This document shows positions 1 through 12,042 of a stretch of 64,000 bases of DNA, piece by piece. The notes beneath the pieces were generated by a model. It ran no database searches. It saw only the letters and a list, made by a program, of their open reading frames with translations, and had not been told where the DNA came from. Each line of letters opens with the position of its first letter. Position 1 is the stretch's first letter. Position numbers and translations under genes: made by a program. The stretch is from Amoeboaphelidium protococcarum (taxonomy: Eukaryota; Aphelidiomycota; Aphelidea), in the NCBI GenBank assembly GCA_023515745.1, contig JALECJ010000257.1:1056687-1120686 (forward strand). Direction: 5' to 3'.

Positions 1-1331
1 CCATAGGTAATGCTTAAACGTCACATAATAATAATAACAAAGCTGGAGATAAACTCAGTGGTCGCGGTATTCATACTACGCGTTTCCTGAATGACAACAT
101 TCATGTGATAGCTGCTGGCGATGATAGAACCGTTCGCTTAATGGATATTCCTTAGGGACAGGTTGTCTGCGAATGGAAGCACATTCATAATGATTACGTG
201 AGAAGTAGCTGCGTCAGCTCATCTAACTTTAACCTGTTCTTCACCGGATCATACGATGGCACTGTGAAAATGTTTGATATTCGAACCAAGAAGGGAGCCG
301 TCCTGTCGCTGGATCATTCGAGTGTTTAGGTAGGTGCCGCGCATCATCCTGTTGAGTCTATATTAGCATTTCCCGGAGATGCGATGCTGGTGTCTGCATC
401 TTCTAATTCGCTGTATCTGTGGGACATTTTAGGTGGATCTAGAGGTAGATTAATGCAAGAGCCTATATCCAGTCATTAAAAGACTGTTACTGATCTGTGT
501 TTTAATTCCGATCATTCACGTATTTTATCCTCATCCTTGGATCAAAGTGTCAAGGTTTGGAATACTGCAAATTGGAATATCGTGCACAGCTTTAAATATG
601 CTACTCCAGTATTGTCATTGGCTTTATCCAAGAATGAATAGCATTTGTACGCTGGTATGCCTAATGGTTTACTGACGATCAAGGAGCGACGTGTTCAAGT
701 GACTGTCAATGGTGATGTATAGTTGTCACTCTCTGCAAAGGACTAGGAGAGTAGTATCTATCACCTGGGTCCTAAATTGACTGCTCCCAAGAATAGAAAT
801 GAACGTGATATGAAGCTACTGCCCGGTAGTATAGCATACTTTATGCGCGGTCAGTATAGACCTGCTGACGAAGATGACATTGTGATTGGTCAGGATCAGA
901 AGAGGAGGAAACGGTTGCGGCCATATGAGAAGAAACTGAAAGCTTTCGAGTATAAAGAGGCTTTGGATACGGCCATTGAGTTATCCAACTCTCCGGCGAC
1001 TATCGTTGCGTTACTTGCCGACCTGCGCCTTCGTGGAGATGGACTCAAAATTGCTCTATCTGGACGCGATGCCACAGCTCTCTTTCCAATATTGCATTTT
1101 ATATTCAAGAATCTTTTGAATCCTCGGTACTTTTCTATTCTATAAGAGACGTTTTAAATTCTGCTGGACAAGTACGGATCGTACCTGGATTAAAGTGAAG
1201 AGTGTCGTGTCATAATGGCCAAGATCAAGTCCAAGGTCAGAGAGGAGTTGGAAACATTGGACAACTTGAAGAAGCTATCTGGCGCCTTGGAGATGATGTG
1301 CAACTTTTCGCTAAACTTATAATCATCATGA
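1..1331 (+). CDS. UTP15: UTP15-like WD40 protein of the small-subunit processome (5' partial)
   Basis: The window opens inside this gene; the first readable codon is at position 3 and the TGA stop at 1329-1331, giving about 442 residues. WD40 repeats fill the first half (for example [10 protein letters not shown] and [10 protein letters not shown]). From about residue 259 comes a basic stretch ([22 protein letters not shown]) and a helical C-terminal domain ending [16 protein letters not shown], the arrangement of UTP15. In yeast and human, UTP15 is part of the t-UTP/UtpA complex in the nucleolus and acts in pre-18S rRNA processing. Several in-frame TAA/TAG codons must be read as Gln. Seen: repeats and C-terminal domain. 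Inferred: orthology. Confidence 0.85.
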
Positions 1332-1394
1332 TCATCATGAGCAAGTAAAATAATAGAGTTCACTATTTGAATCTTTAATAACTATCATAGTTTA

Positions 1395-3611
1395 TCAAAT
1401 TTCAGCATTTAAAACATCATTATCATCATCACCAGCATCCAACTCACTTCTCAGCCGTTTACTCTTTGCTATATCCAAATTCAACTTGGGCTTTACATTC
1501 TTTGCACTACTCTTTGGTTACTCCGCGTCACTGTCTGTAACGTCGCTCACGTCAACATCATCGGTCCTATTAGCAGCAAGTTCTTTTGCATCTTACAGCC
1601 CATGGCTCTTCTTGAATGCTGACAATGCACGTCCCATAACTGTTGACACTGTTTTCAAAGACGCCTTCTATTATTTTGTTTCATTACCTGTAGTAGGAGA
1701 TTACATCCTAGTATTCGAGACATTGGACATGCCACTTTAATTCCTTTTATCGTCATCTGTCAGATCACTGATCGTATCCAAGTCATCATCCTTACCAGAT
1801 TTCTTATTCCAATCAACAACGCTGAACGCACTTCTCATGCTCATACTACCAATAGATTTAGTTGGAGAGGGCGCGCGCGATTATTGCTGCTCAGTATCCT
1901 TCATATTAGGCGCAGGCGAGCCATTCATGAAATCCCACTTCTTCTGAGACGATTTAATAGTTGGAGGTAGAGATGTTTACACTGACAAATTTGGCTTTTA
2001 AATCTTTGGCTTAAAATTCTTGACCGCAATATTATCCACCTGATTAGAGATAAATGACTTCATAACTTGTGAATAGGGATTACTTTTATCTGCACCACCA
2101 TCTGAATCGATTACTTGATCCATTACGCGAGCTTTGAACATGTCAATTGCATCCTAATCAGACATTGTGGTCAGGTCCAAATCGTCCTTCACAGACTAGT
2201 TCAGCATTAACTTGATCTTGTTTTTCTACTATTTAAGTGTGGCGTCATCATACTAGTACTTGGACTTGAGTTCTGGAAATCGCTTTAAAGACTTGGCCTT
2301 GAAAGAGTTCATCACATTCAGATAACCATCCCACTTGTTTGGATCAAATTGCTCCTTCTATTGCTCCACTACCGGAGGTTCTTCTTCGATTGGAGACACT
2401 CGGAATTCTTCCAAATTATTATCATTCTAGTGCTACTAGTCAGCATGAAATTGACTCAGTATCTGATGCTAATTCATAGATAAATCTTCCTTCAATCCGG
2501 ATATCTCATCGTGAACTTCCTCCTGCAGATCAAACAAAATCTCTGCAAATCTGTCATCAATTCTCTTTAGAATCTACTAATCTCTCTTCTTATCCTCAGC
2601 TTAGTCCAACCTCTGACTATTTAAAAGTTTCTTCTCGTCATCCACTTGCTTATTAATTGAACTTTTATACTCAGCCAAAGTCTTTTCCAGTTTCTTAATC
2701 TCCTCTCTGTAGCTCTTTTCCAACTGTTACTCTCTCCGTGCCACCTCAGATTATAATTTATTCTCCATATCAGTGCGCAATGATCTCTCAGTCTCCATTA
2801 TCTTGGTAGAGAATCGCTCAATCGTGCTCGTAATCTTATCAACAACATCGACATTATTCACCTTGGATTTGTTATGTAAAGACTGAATCTACTCTTCCAT
2901 CGACTCCTTGATATAGTTTGGCTAATCTCCGTGTCTCCGATCCAGATGACATTCAAGATAGTACTCGGAATTGAAAACCTTTGGACAATGCTTACATCTG
3001 AAATACGCAGCCACTACTGGCTACTTTGGATTAACTCCACCAGGAATCTTGCTCCATAGCTGATACGCGTACACTGTTCTCTTTAAAGCTTTCACCTCTT
3101 TACGCAGCGATGAGATTTACTCACTCTTCTCCTTACTCTCCTGCTCCAATTGAGTGAGTGACTACTTATGCTTGCCATTACCACCCTGTGAATTACTGAC
3201 AGAACTTTAGTGCTTATTTATGAGATAATTCTAACTGTGCAGTAGATATTCAATCGACATTTGCGCAAGTTTGAACAATTTAACAAAATTCGGATCCACC
3301 CCGTCCAGACGTTCATTCTCAATGTTACAGTGAGCCAAGTTTCTCAACACTGTTTGTAAAGAGGTGATGTCAACCTTCTCCTATATCTTTTCCACACTCA
3401 CCGAAGATAAAAGTCTCCAATCCACAGATTCATACTTGTTATTACTAAAAGTGAATCCATGTTTAAGTGACTCTTGAGTGATAGCATCCTCTTCTCGACC
3501 ATCACCTTTGATGTGATTGCTCGTCAAAAGAGACTTAACTGCGTTCTCTTTGCCACCAGTCTCACTCAAAATTGGAATGGAATACTTTCTATCATTACTC
3601 AGAGAAGGCAT
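1395..3611 (-). CDS. DZIP1: DZIP1-like ciliary/basal-body C2H2 zinc-finger coiled-coil protein
   Basis: This is an intron-less 738-aa frame. The N-terminal DZIP1-type domain is clear: a DWRLLSSVSVEKI block near residue 65, then VDPNFVKLFKLAQMSIEYLL near 105-125, as in animal DZIP1/Iguana. One C2H2 finger (CKHC...H...RRH) lies at about residues 206-229, followed by long Gln/Lys/Glu-rich coiled coil and a disordered acidic tail. Animal DZIP1 sits at the basal body and transition zone, where it acts in cilium formation. Its presence suggests the organism has, or recently had, a cilium or centriole. The start is the first ATG of the frame. The gene is convergent with UTP15, 63 bases apart. Confidence 0.85.
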
Positions 3612-3890
3612 TTTATGATAATAAACTAAATAATTAGTGAATTATCAGTCTAATATCAGCTTACTATATATCACAAAATGCACTATACTGATGAATTTTA
3701 AGAGAACAATAAGTGATCAAAAGTCAAACAAAAGCAGAAGCTGAAACAGAAATTTGATCAATCAGCTCAATTAGTGGAGATCAAACACTCGCTCAGTCAA
3801 TCAGAAAACTCTAGGAATTCGGTGCTAATACAATAGAATAATTTAGAAATGAGATTAATTATACAGATAAATTGAATTTTATATAAGAGA

Positions 3891-4742
3891 TCATTTCTTG
3901 ATTCCACACATGATGTAATTACATTAAGTCTCCATCGTGGATGAGCCGGCGGTCAAGGCCCATTCAGATTTCAAAGGATTGTAAATCATGCCGCGCAATC
4001 CAAATTCATCATCAATGCCCGCAATATGAGCATCTTCCATCCATCGAATCATATCTTGTGGTGGGATAAACTTGTTATAATCATGAGTGCCTTGTGGGAC
4101 CAGCTGTAAAATATCCTCAGCCATAGTTATAGTAAGCAGCTGAGATAAAGCAGTCTTGTTGATGGTTGACGCGAACAGAATACCCTCCGATTTCAGTAAT
4201 TGCGATGAGGTACTAATCAAATCTTAAGGATCGTCAACGTGTTCCAGAAGCTCAAGAGTGCAAACTACGTCAAATTACTATTACCCACCACCCTCTTACA
4301 ATAATTATTCTGCGGTTATATGTTTAAATTATAGACTGCCAGACTCTACAAGGACCGCTTCTGTTAAAGAAGAGTATCTCTTCGCTTCCACAATGTTACT
4401 CTCTGACGCATCTATACCAGTGACGCTGGCACCAAGTCGCGCCAGTGCCATTGACAAGATACCGCCACCACATCCAATATCCAGAACCTTTAATCCTTTA
4501 AGATTTTACTGATTACGCTTATACTTGACTGCATCCAGAATATACCGGACGCGACAAGGATTCATCAGATGCAGCATTCTAAAGGGACCATTATGATTCC
4601 ACCACTGCTTAGAGAGAGCGCTGAATTTACTCACCTCTTCATCATTGACAGATTTGCTATTCACAGATGATAAGTATTTCCCTTATGATTTCAAAGATAT
4701 GCAACTCAACTATAAAGATTATGGTCTAAAAAATCTTTACAT
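3891..4742 (-). CDS. COQ3: COQ3/UbiG ubiquinone O-methyltransferase (mitochondrial)
   Basis: This frame is 283 aa. It starts with a short basic and hydrophobic leader (MQRFFRPQSLQL) like a mitochondrial targeting peptide. The UbiG signature [19 protein letters not shown] follows, then the SAM-binding motif VLDIGCGGG near residues 85-93 and LEHV in motif II. The C-terminal block TINKT...[13 protein letters not shown] is specific to COQ3/UbiG. The enzyme performs both O-methylations in ubiquinone synthesis on the inner mitochondrial membrane. It implies an aerobic respiratory chain and so argues against anaerobic protists with the same code. A Gln run in the middle is encoded by TAA/TAG. No intron was seen. 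Confidence 0.93.
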
Positions 4743-4853
4743 TTTGCTTGATGATCGATTCAAGTTCCAACCGTAAGCGAGTAATACTAAAGAGATCAAA
4801 AGATAAAAAGTAAATTGATCCAAGAGGACAAAAATTCAATACGGATAATTTAC

Positions 4854-6311
4854 TCATTTATTGTTAGAAACAATCAAAGCGGATTTGCTCTTCAATTTCT
4901 ACAATAGTTCTCGCTTGAAAACCCAAGATCCACCATCACTGCCATCTTTGCCATGCTATTTCTTCGAGCTGGTAGACTTCTTACTGCCACTTCCAGAAGA
5001 TGCTTTGGATACTCTACTGCTCAGCGAATCTTTACTGTGATCTCTGGTAGGATACAATACATTGTTTGACTGCTTTTCATTCACCGTTTACTTGCCAGTA
5101 ATCAAGTTCTCACTAGAAGATGTGGTTCCATCTGCATAAACATACCTAAACCATTCAGAGTCCCACTCTTCACCTCTAGCTTCCCGCTCTTTTCTAATCT
5201 TGCGTTAATCATCTTCCAACTTGCTCTTCTACGAACTAGCCGATGAGAAATCGCCTTTATTCAAAGCCTCCGTAGTAGATTTCCAGATCAACTTGGAATC
5301 CTTCTCTGGATCAAGGTGAGCTTCGGGGATTTATTTAGGCACATACAATCGCGGATTTCCATCTTTGGTTGCATCTCCATAATTAGACTTGAAATTGAAG
5401 AATGGCTATGATTCCTATTCACCGCTCTTTTAAATCGTCACCTACTCAACCCATTTACCAGATAGCTGATAGAAAACTTCATTTGGATTAGACTCTTTAT
5501 AAATCTTTCCATCCAAATGATGATACCCACCACTAAACCAAGGCTTCGGTAGCCAATCAAAACGACAAGTATATCCAGTCTGAGCACATTTGATAAATGT
5601 AGATTTACCCAATTCCAAAAATATGGAGCCGGACAGCAGGCCACGGATTTACAGGTCAGGCAGAGGATCAATAACATACTCCTCAAGCACATCCATAGAG
5701 TCAGAGTGTTGATCATACAGAGTAAGAACAGCGTTGCCAATCTATTCCACCTTCAAAGTCATGGACTTGAACTTGCTCTTTTGCGCACAGAATCCTTTAA
5801 TAGACATACTGCGATCCATCTGGCCATAGAAGGCGCCGATCGGAGGGTGATGGGACACCTGCTCCACAATCATGTCCACGCTCTTCCACTTGTCACCACT
5901 TTTCACTTCCGGCCGATCATTGTCCCAGTGGCAGTAAAACTATTCGCCCAATATAGGATTGTATGGCTTCTTTTCACTGCCCTTCTCGCATCGCTCATGA
6001 TAACTGCCGTAAGTTGTACTGAGATAGTACTTGACCACACGCTTCATACGCTCGAGTGCAAACTGATCCTACTCCGCAGCGGGAGCACTCTTCGCAGGAA
6101 AATGCCAACACTCAGACATGATATCTGGAAAGTCACACCAGTGAACAGAATACTCCAGCATAGAAATTCCATTTAATAAGAAAGCCGGAGCTGTTAACAG
6201 CGATAAGTCTCCCGTGAATGAGCCAATCTAAGTCAGAAACTGGACAAATGCAGACTTTTAGGTGGGTGGAATGGACGGATTGGCGGATATTTCACTAGCC
6301 TCTTCACTCAT
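4854..6311 (-). CDS. Oxysterol-binding protein-related lipid transfer protein (Kes1/Osh4 type)
   Basis: The 485-aa frame holds the family fingerprint EQVSHHPP at residues 150-157, preceded by a KPYNPILGE block that forms the sterol/PI4P-binding barrel. No PH domain, ankyrin repeat or FFAT motif was seen, so it resembles the short yeast Osh4/Kes1 group. Such proteins exchange sterol for PI4P between ER and Golgi or plasma membrane. After the core, the tail from about residue 370 is Ser/Lys-rich and probably disordered. In-frame TAA/TAG codons read as Gln. The start is the first ATG after an upstream stop. Family certain; sub-type inferred from length. Confidence 0.92.
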
Positions 6312-6757
6312 TTATCCCGTACTTCCCAGTGAACTTTAAGACTACTGCTATTACTACTTTTACTACCCCAAGTCTTTGTGACTGTTATTATCCGTCATTA
6401 TAACTCTACTCGTTCAAAGTGCTCTCTATGTAATGATAAAAAGAGAAGATCGACTGGAATGACACAGACAGGTTATGTTGAGACAAAAGAGAAGAAGAGA
6501 TGAAGAATTGTCAAACGGAAACCTCGAAAAGCAAAACTACGATGAGTGAGGCGCGCGCGATGAGAGTGAATGAATGGCTGAACGAGTCAGTTCAATGAAC
6601 CACCACAAAGAGAGGAGATAGCACTGCACTGGCTCAAAATACACAGTAGTAAGGAAAAAATCTCAAGTAATATCAACTGTATAAAGTATAGTATTCATAT
6701 AGTATATTTTATAACTTTCAAAATAAATCAGCCCCTACAATAATACACTTGATAATG
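6312..6757. other. Intergenic region upstream of the OSBP gene
   Basis: No gene was recognised here. The stretch contains a GCGCGCGC run near 6550, about 240 bases upstream of the OSBP start, and is otherwise A/G-rich. It is shared with the 3' side of the Sec61-gamma gene. Confidence 0.5.
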
Positions 6758-7065
6758 TCACATTTTCAAAGAACTCAGATAACTCAAAGCTTACATGATG
6801 ATATTATTAAGAGGAATGTGGATCAACTTGATGGCAAATCCAATGAATCCCATAATGAAAAATCCAATTGCAACAGCCTATGCCACCTTGATGAATTCTA
6901 CACTGTTAAAAGTTCGTCGCATTTAATATAAAAACATTTATAAGCACATCAGTTACCTCTTCTGTCAGGCTTTGTGCAGCGATTGACTAGATGGATAGAG
7001 TCTTTAATGAATTCACGAGGCCCATCCAGGAGCGATTAATAATCTTCACCACCAGTTTTTGACAT
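6758..7065 (-). CDS. SSS1: Sec61 gamma subunit of the ER translocon (one intron)
   Basis: Two exons (7065-6957 and 6897-6758) flank a 59-nt intron at 6898-6956 with donor GTAACT and acceptor GTGTAG. The spliced product is 82 aa. It carries the amphipathic helix REFIKDSIHLVNRCTKPDRR and one tail-anchor segment (VAIGFFIMGFIGFAIKLI), the hallmark of Sec61-gamma/SecE, a subunit of the protein-conducting channel. The usual end (NNII.G) is replaced by a 13-residue extension before TGA. A TAG codon supplies a conserved Gln in KVAQAV. The intron is certain because only this splice restores the conserved EFIKVAQ block. Confidence 0.95.
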
Positions 7066-7849
7066 TTCTAAAGTTCAAATTTTTTATAGATAGATTGATG
7101 AGAGTCGTTTTACTATAATTCACACACAATTCAGAGTTTTATAATTGATGCCAAAGATGAAGAACAATGCTCAGAATAGTTGGTGAGAAAAGTCGTCCGC
7201 GTTCCAAAGAAAGATTCGCTTAAAATCTCTCGCTTGAAATTACTGGCAGCCTCATCAGCTCAGAAAGCGTAGATCCACACTATATACATTTTAGCGGTAA
7301 CCTCACTGAGAACAGTTGAATCTGACACACAATTTATCCTGCATGTTAATGAGTACAATCTATAGTAGTGATTTGCAGTTTGATCCTTAGAGTGTTGTCA
7401 GATTGTTGATCAAACAATCCTTATGGAGCTACTGCGCCTCATTTTGCAAGAAATTCGCGTAAAGGTTAGAAGTTGAACGTACTCTGATAAGAATAAACAT
7501 AAAGTACGCGAGAGTCTTATTATAATAAGAAATGCTGTGACTTATATTAATCTAATTCGCTTACTATTCTTACTCGTTATCAGCACTGGTGTATGATACA
7601 GGCTGGTTCTTAAATAGGCTCCGTGTATTTCTACTGCTACAGCTGCATAGGACGCCGACGCGTCGATAAGTATACGCATTTGGTGCACGCTAAAAGTGAA
7701 GTAGGACTATTTGGTATGGGTTAAAAGAATGAAGCTGCTGAAGGCCTGAGAGGAGGTGAAGTAAGTCTCTGTGTATACGGACCACGTAGCCTTCGCCATC
7801 GAAGCAAATATATCAATGGACTTGCTAGTATTTTCATAGACTGCGATTA
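7066..7849. other. Intergenic region, no gene seen
   Basis: About 780 bases upstream of Sec61-gamma without a convincing coding frame. It has one ACGCGT hexamer near 7660. The right part may include more of the decayed retroelement that follows. Confidence 0.4.
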
Positions 7850-8960
7850 GGCGTCTGATTTGTGGGAGTAGCTGAATAAGCACTTTGTTAGATAAACTGT
7901 TGCTAGTCGCCTTGAGTATTTGGAGAACTTCTCTCGTTTGAATTTGGTGATCGAGTGGAGGATGACTTTACTGCTGCGGAGGCTATCGGGCGCTCCTTGA
8001 TCCACGCAAATGGTGGCTCTGATTTGATCAAAATTAGCGATTTTGTTATTATGGTCTTTTTAGGTAGACTGCCTGCCTGAGCATCTGAGAATAGTTCGCG
8101 CGGTGGCTGGCACTGAGGCGGCACTGGTCAAACGCGAAGTCCTGATGTCGCGCTGTATCACTGAGGACGCTGCTTTTTATAAATGCATCCAAGGTTATGA
8201 AGTCAGCAAAGCATCCAGGTGAGTGTCGCGGCGCTGTTTGTTGAAAGTGTTATCCACACTTGAGATCGGTATGTCAGAACTGTAAGTCAAGCTGAATTGG
8301 TGGGAATTATGCATTCTGAAGGAAGTAAGTTCTGCAAGGGATAGCAAAAAGCTTTTAAGATTGGTAAATGACATGGTGTGATGGCGCATATGACTGGTAA
8401 ATCCTGGATTCTTGATAGCGGAGCTAGTGATCTTTCACTGATATGTAAAACAATTATATAACTCCTCTACCGTTCGCACTCAGATGGGAACCGATAATGC
8501 GTTAATGTAGTGCGCCAAGCGTGAAAATGTAATTCTCAGCACCGACACATAAGTCTTTGAACTCTCCAATCTCATATATTGTCCGACACTTTAAGAAAAT
8601 CTGCTTCTGTTTCCAAGCTTTACTATTCTGAATTCAGGGTTTTGTTTGACGGATCCACAGTGTCATGTATCAAGGCCACGTGTGTTAGCTTACCGAATGA
8701 ACCCGTATGATGGCTTGTACAGAGTTGAATCTCTTCCTGTCAATAAAGCACTTTCTCTTACTACTTGGTTCTCTAAGGAGATGTGCGATGGCATGCACTC
8801 TAAGCTGGGCCATGCTAACGGTATTGATGTAGTCAAATTTTGCCAGAACCTCATAACACTTGGCTATTTATTACGAGAGAGTCTCTGATGCATCATAGCC
8901 GTAGATTTGGTCAAGATGTAGTACAATTCCAACTTGAGTACGTTGTTGTAATTATATCAA
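7850..8960 (+). mobile_element. Decayed Ty1/copia-type retrotransposon fragment (gag/protease/pre-integrase)
   Basis: Several short blocks in different frames match the order of a copia polyprotein. Near 7960-8100 there is a gag-like piece; near 8215-8290 cysteine-rich remnants of a zinc knuckle, interrupted by TGA; at about 8400 the aspartic-protease start WILDSGASD; and at about 8780-8850 the GAG-pre-integrase signature (CDGMHSKLGHANGIDVVKF). TGA codons and frameshifts interrupt it, and no reverse transcriptase or LTR was seen. It is therefore an old, inactive fragment. The protease and pre-integrase motifs are clear; the gag part is weaker and the element borders are guesses. Confidence 0.75.
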
Positions 8961-9503
8961 TCACTCTTACAGGTGTAATAGCGTAATTACACAGACAAGT
9001 ATATATCGTTTCTGTTGGCTTTATTTAAAAATTTAAGGGTGAATTCATTACTACAAACTGCTTCTGATATACAAAAAGGCCTAAGCGTAAATTGGAACAT
9101 TGGACGTGAATATCACGGACCAGTACAGTAATGTCATGTCTTCAACAACTAGAAATTATTGTATCAACATTCATCCTTACATCATTCGTGTGAAATTAGT
9201 CATAAAAAGGGGTCAGCACTTATTGCTTGGCAATCACGATCACAGGTCGGACAGGTCAGCAGCAGTTTCATTAGGGCCTCGAGTGGAGTGTAAGAGCGAG
9301 TGAGAGTGAAACGAATGTCAAATGATTCCATCGAGACGCGCGCATGAATTTTCTGTTCCTCCTGAATTGAATTTTCACATCATTCACACACGGATTATAG
9401 TCATCCTCTTTTATTATTAATCTCTTCTTCTTTTCCTTATTACAATTATTAATTCGTAATTATTATTATTGCAATCTTTTCTCAAAATACAGATAATATA
9501 ATT
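8961..9503. promoter_or_regulatory. Upstream region of the perilipin-like gene
   Basis: No gene was seen. The last 200 bases before the ATG carry a GACGCGCGC element near 9335, followed by a strongly T-rich tract. Similar CG-rich motifs precede other genes in this window. Function inferred from position only. Confidence 0.35.
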
Positions 9504-10931
9504 ATGGCATTGCTGGTTGATTAGAAAAAGTCCAAAGTCGAAAACGGTAATGGTACCGTTCACGTCCACACTGAAGCTGTTGTGTCTGCAACTTCCTCCC
9601 CTCAGAAATCATACACTTCTGTGTAGCGCATCAAGAAGACTCCACTGGTGTAAAAGTCTGTCCAGGTCTATGATGAGAATATTGAGCCAATGATCCAAAA
9701 GGTTCCTTTCGGGGTGGGTACCTTCGTTCTTAGTGCCGGTCGTTCAGTGATCAACTATGGCCAGGAGAATGTTCTTCCAGTGGCTGGTCGTGTGGTTGAG
9801 CCTTTCCATGGTTTGATTGATGGCACTGCCAATAGAGTTATTGATGGTGCTGAGCTGGTTGGTTCTGCTGTGATGAGCACTGAGAAGAGAATTCTGGGCG
9901 GGATGGACTCTGTGGTTGATGTAGTGGAAAATGTCGTTGACTGGGCTCTCCCGTCGCCTACTCAGTCGTAAGCTCGCTCCGGCTCTCCTGCTCTAGTAAA
10001 TGGTGTTGGTGAAGAGTTTGAGAATTCTGTTGCTAATGAGGAAGCTGATGGTGATGTCGATGAAAACGCAGAGATGATTGCCTAGTTGAAGAGAAATCGC
10101 TCTGAGAATCCTGCTCCATTTTTGCATGCATACCATCTGAGTCTCAAGACTGCACAGCGTCTCCTGTCTATTGTCGCCAGTCATGCTCCAAGTAAAGACA
10201 ATATGGCTGTCCTCAAGTCTACCCGCCAGCTTCTACATCACTACCAAGTTCAGTTGTAGGAATCTACCCAGAAATTGCAAGAGGCCATGCAGCAGGCATA
10301 GCACTTTCTTGCAGAGAGCATTGAGAAGCGTGTCGGTACGCCTGAGGAGAGAAGCCAGATGTTGAATAATACCAAGAATTATATCAATGCCCAGACCAAG
10401 CCAACCCTGCAGAAGATTTATGCTGTTCAGAATAAGCTGGTCGAGGCCGTGACTGAGGTCAAGACTGTGATTACCTCTCTCATGATGGCCATGTTCAACA
10501 AGGTGGACAGCAATCTCCCATTCGGCATAAAGAGTAAAGTTGAGTATCTGGTTTCGGGATTCAGAACAAAGTGGGATCAGTTTAGTAAGACAATTGCTCA
10601 TCCACTTTCCCCTAGTAGATAGGCAAAGAAGAAGACCAACCAGGATGGTGAACAAGAGTCGTCAGCTGAAGATGATGAGGCAGAGTATGAATCCTTGATG
10701 GATATGCTGAGATAGACTACTAGCCGTGCCGTTGATCTAAATACCCTCTCCAATGAGGGATTGGAAATGTTGAAGTAGGCCAAGTAGGTTGTTGATGGAT
10801 ATTATAGCTATGCCACTAGTCGCGCTAGTGATGTTCTTCACAGACGCGTATCTCCAGCTACAAAGAGCAATAAGAGCTATAGCCAGGTAGTTAATGGTGA
10901 CGTGTCTGATGGCGCAATTAAGACTGAATGA
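9504..10931 (+). CDS. Perilipin-like lipid droplet coat protein
   Basis: This is an intron-less 475-aa frame. Its N-terminal part has features of perilipin/PAT proteins: a Val-rich segment with repeated amphipathic 11-residue units (residues about 60-155, for example VEPFHGLIDGTANRVIDGAE and SVVDVVENVVDWAL). The centre (about 200-370) is helical and Gln-rich, with a four-helix-bundle character. Perilipins bind the lipid-droplet surface and control lipolysis. The segment GNGTVHVHTEAVVS and the tail are disordered. Alternatives are another amphipathic-helix droplet protein or an apolipoprotein-like helix bundle. The family assignment is by overall pattern, not by a catalytic motif. Confidence 0.6.
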
Positions 10932-11101
10932 ATTGGTGTATGAACTACCGTGATTACCCGTCTACAGTTTACAGTTTACATAAGGAGAAAGTAATTCAAA
11001 ATATTAATCATGTTTGAGTGAAGCTAATACGTTTTAAATGAATCTAATATCAATATTATAATCCTCTCCATTGGATACTTGGATTCCAATCTTTATATCT
11101 A

Positions 11102-11899
11102 TCAGTTAGACAAAGTATCTTTAAGGTCAGAGAAATACAGTTATGGGAGATACTGTGAAAGCTCCTCCTTTGTGAGCCAAGCGAAATCTTTAATAGACGC
11201 GTCTTTTTACACTTTCACCTAACCAGCAAATATCTGAGCCTTCATATAGAACGTTCTATCTAGTGCCTAAGAGCGATGAGCCACAGGAGCTCGACCAATG
11301 AACCACACAGCCATATCATCTCCGCACAACTTTGAGAGGCTGTCCTTGCAGTAATGAAGAAGGTCATTTGACGAATCTCGAACCGCAGTAGATGTGGCGC
11401 CCTGTATCTCATCGCCACACTCTGGAAACTGCCAAATATCCTCCTAATTATTTTGATTCTTTACTTGAACTATGAGGTACAGCGATCTATCTAGTTTCCT
11501 ATCCAGTCGATGTACGTCCAGGTCTACCTAATCATTATGGCGTGGATTGCTCTTCACATCCATTTTGGACAATTCGCGTTCAACTGTCTCCCTTAGCTCT
11601 TCATCCGCAATCACGCCATCCTTAGACTATAAAGCTTACTACTGTGCATTCTTAATCTTGGCTGCTCCATCTTCACCCTCAAAGAATGTCGTGTCGTACT
11701 TGAACGCCTATTGATGCTATTAAGGGAGGCGATATTGGGCGGCAAAGATACGCTCAAATTCACTTGGCTCGCGTAAGATCAGTGGCGGTCTCTTCAATAT
11801 CACGCCAGCCTTTATTCTAGGAGCGTTCAATTTATTATGAACCTACGTGGTGGATAAAGTCTACGCAGTTGCCTACAATAATTTTCGCGTTCCAATCAT
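11102..11899 (-). CDS. MRPL46: Mitochondrial large ribosomal subunit protein mL46
   Basis: The 265-aa frame has a basic, Thr/Gln-containing leader like a mitochondrial targeting sequence, then the block ILKRPPLILREPSEFE and the Nudix-fold part with LDRKLDRSLYLIVQ and WQFPECGDE. The C-terminal pattern FAWLTKEELSQYL is typical of mL46. The protein sits on the large subunit of the mitoribosome and lacks a catalytic Nudix box. It is divergent to tRNase Z with 143 bases between the two start codons. Confidence 0.85.
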
Positions 11900-12042
11900 T
11901 TCTATTTTAAATTTGACTTTACACTACGATCACCTAAAGAGGAAAGAGAAAAGATTACGAATTTACTCTTTCAACGATCAGTAAAAATTCGTAAATTTAG
12001 TGAATGGCCATATAATTGTTGAGGAAATCTATCAAGAGAACA
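11900..12042. promoter_or_regulatory. Short divergent promoter between mL46 and tRNase Z
   Basis: Only 143 A/T-rich bases separate the start codons of two head-to-head genes. Both products can act in mitochondrial gene expression (tRNase Z long forms often work in nucleus and mitochondria), so joint control is plausible. No specific operator was recognised. Confidence 0.4.
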
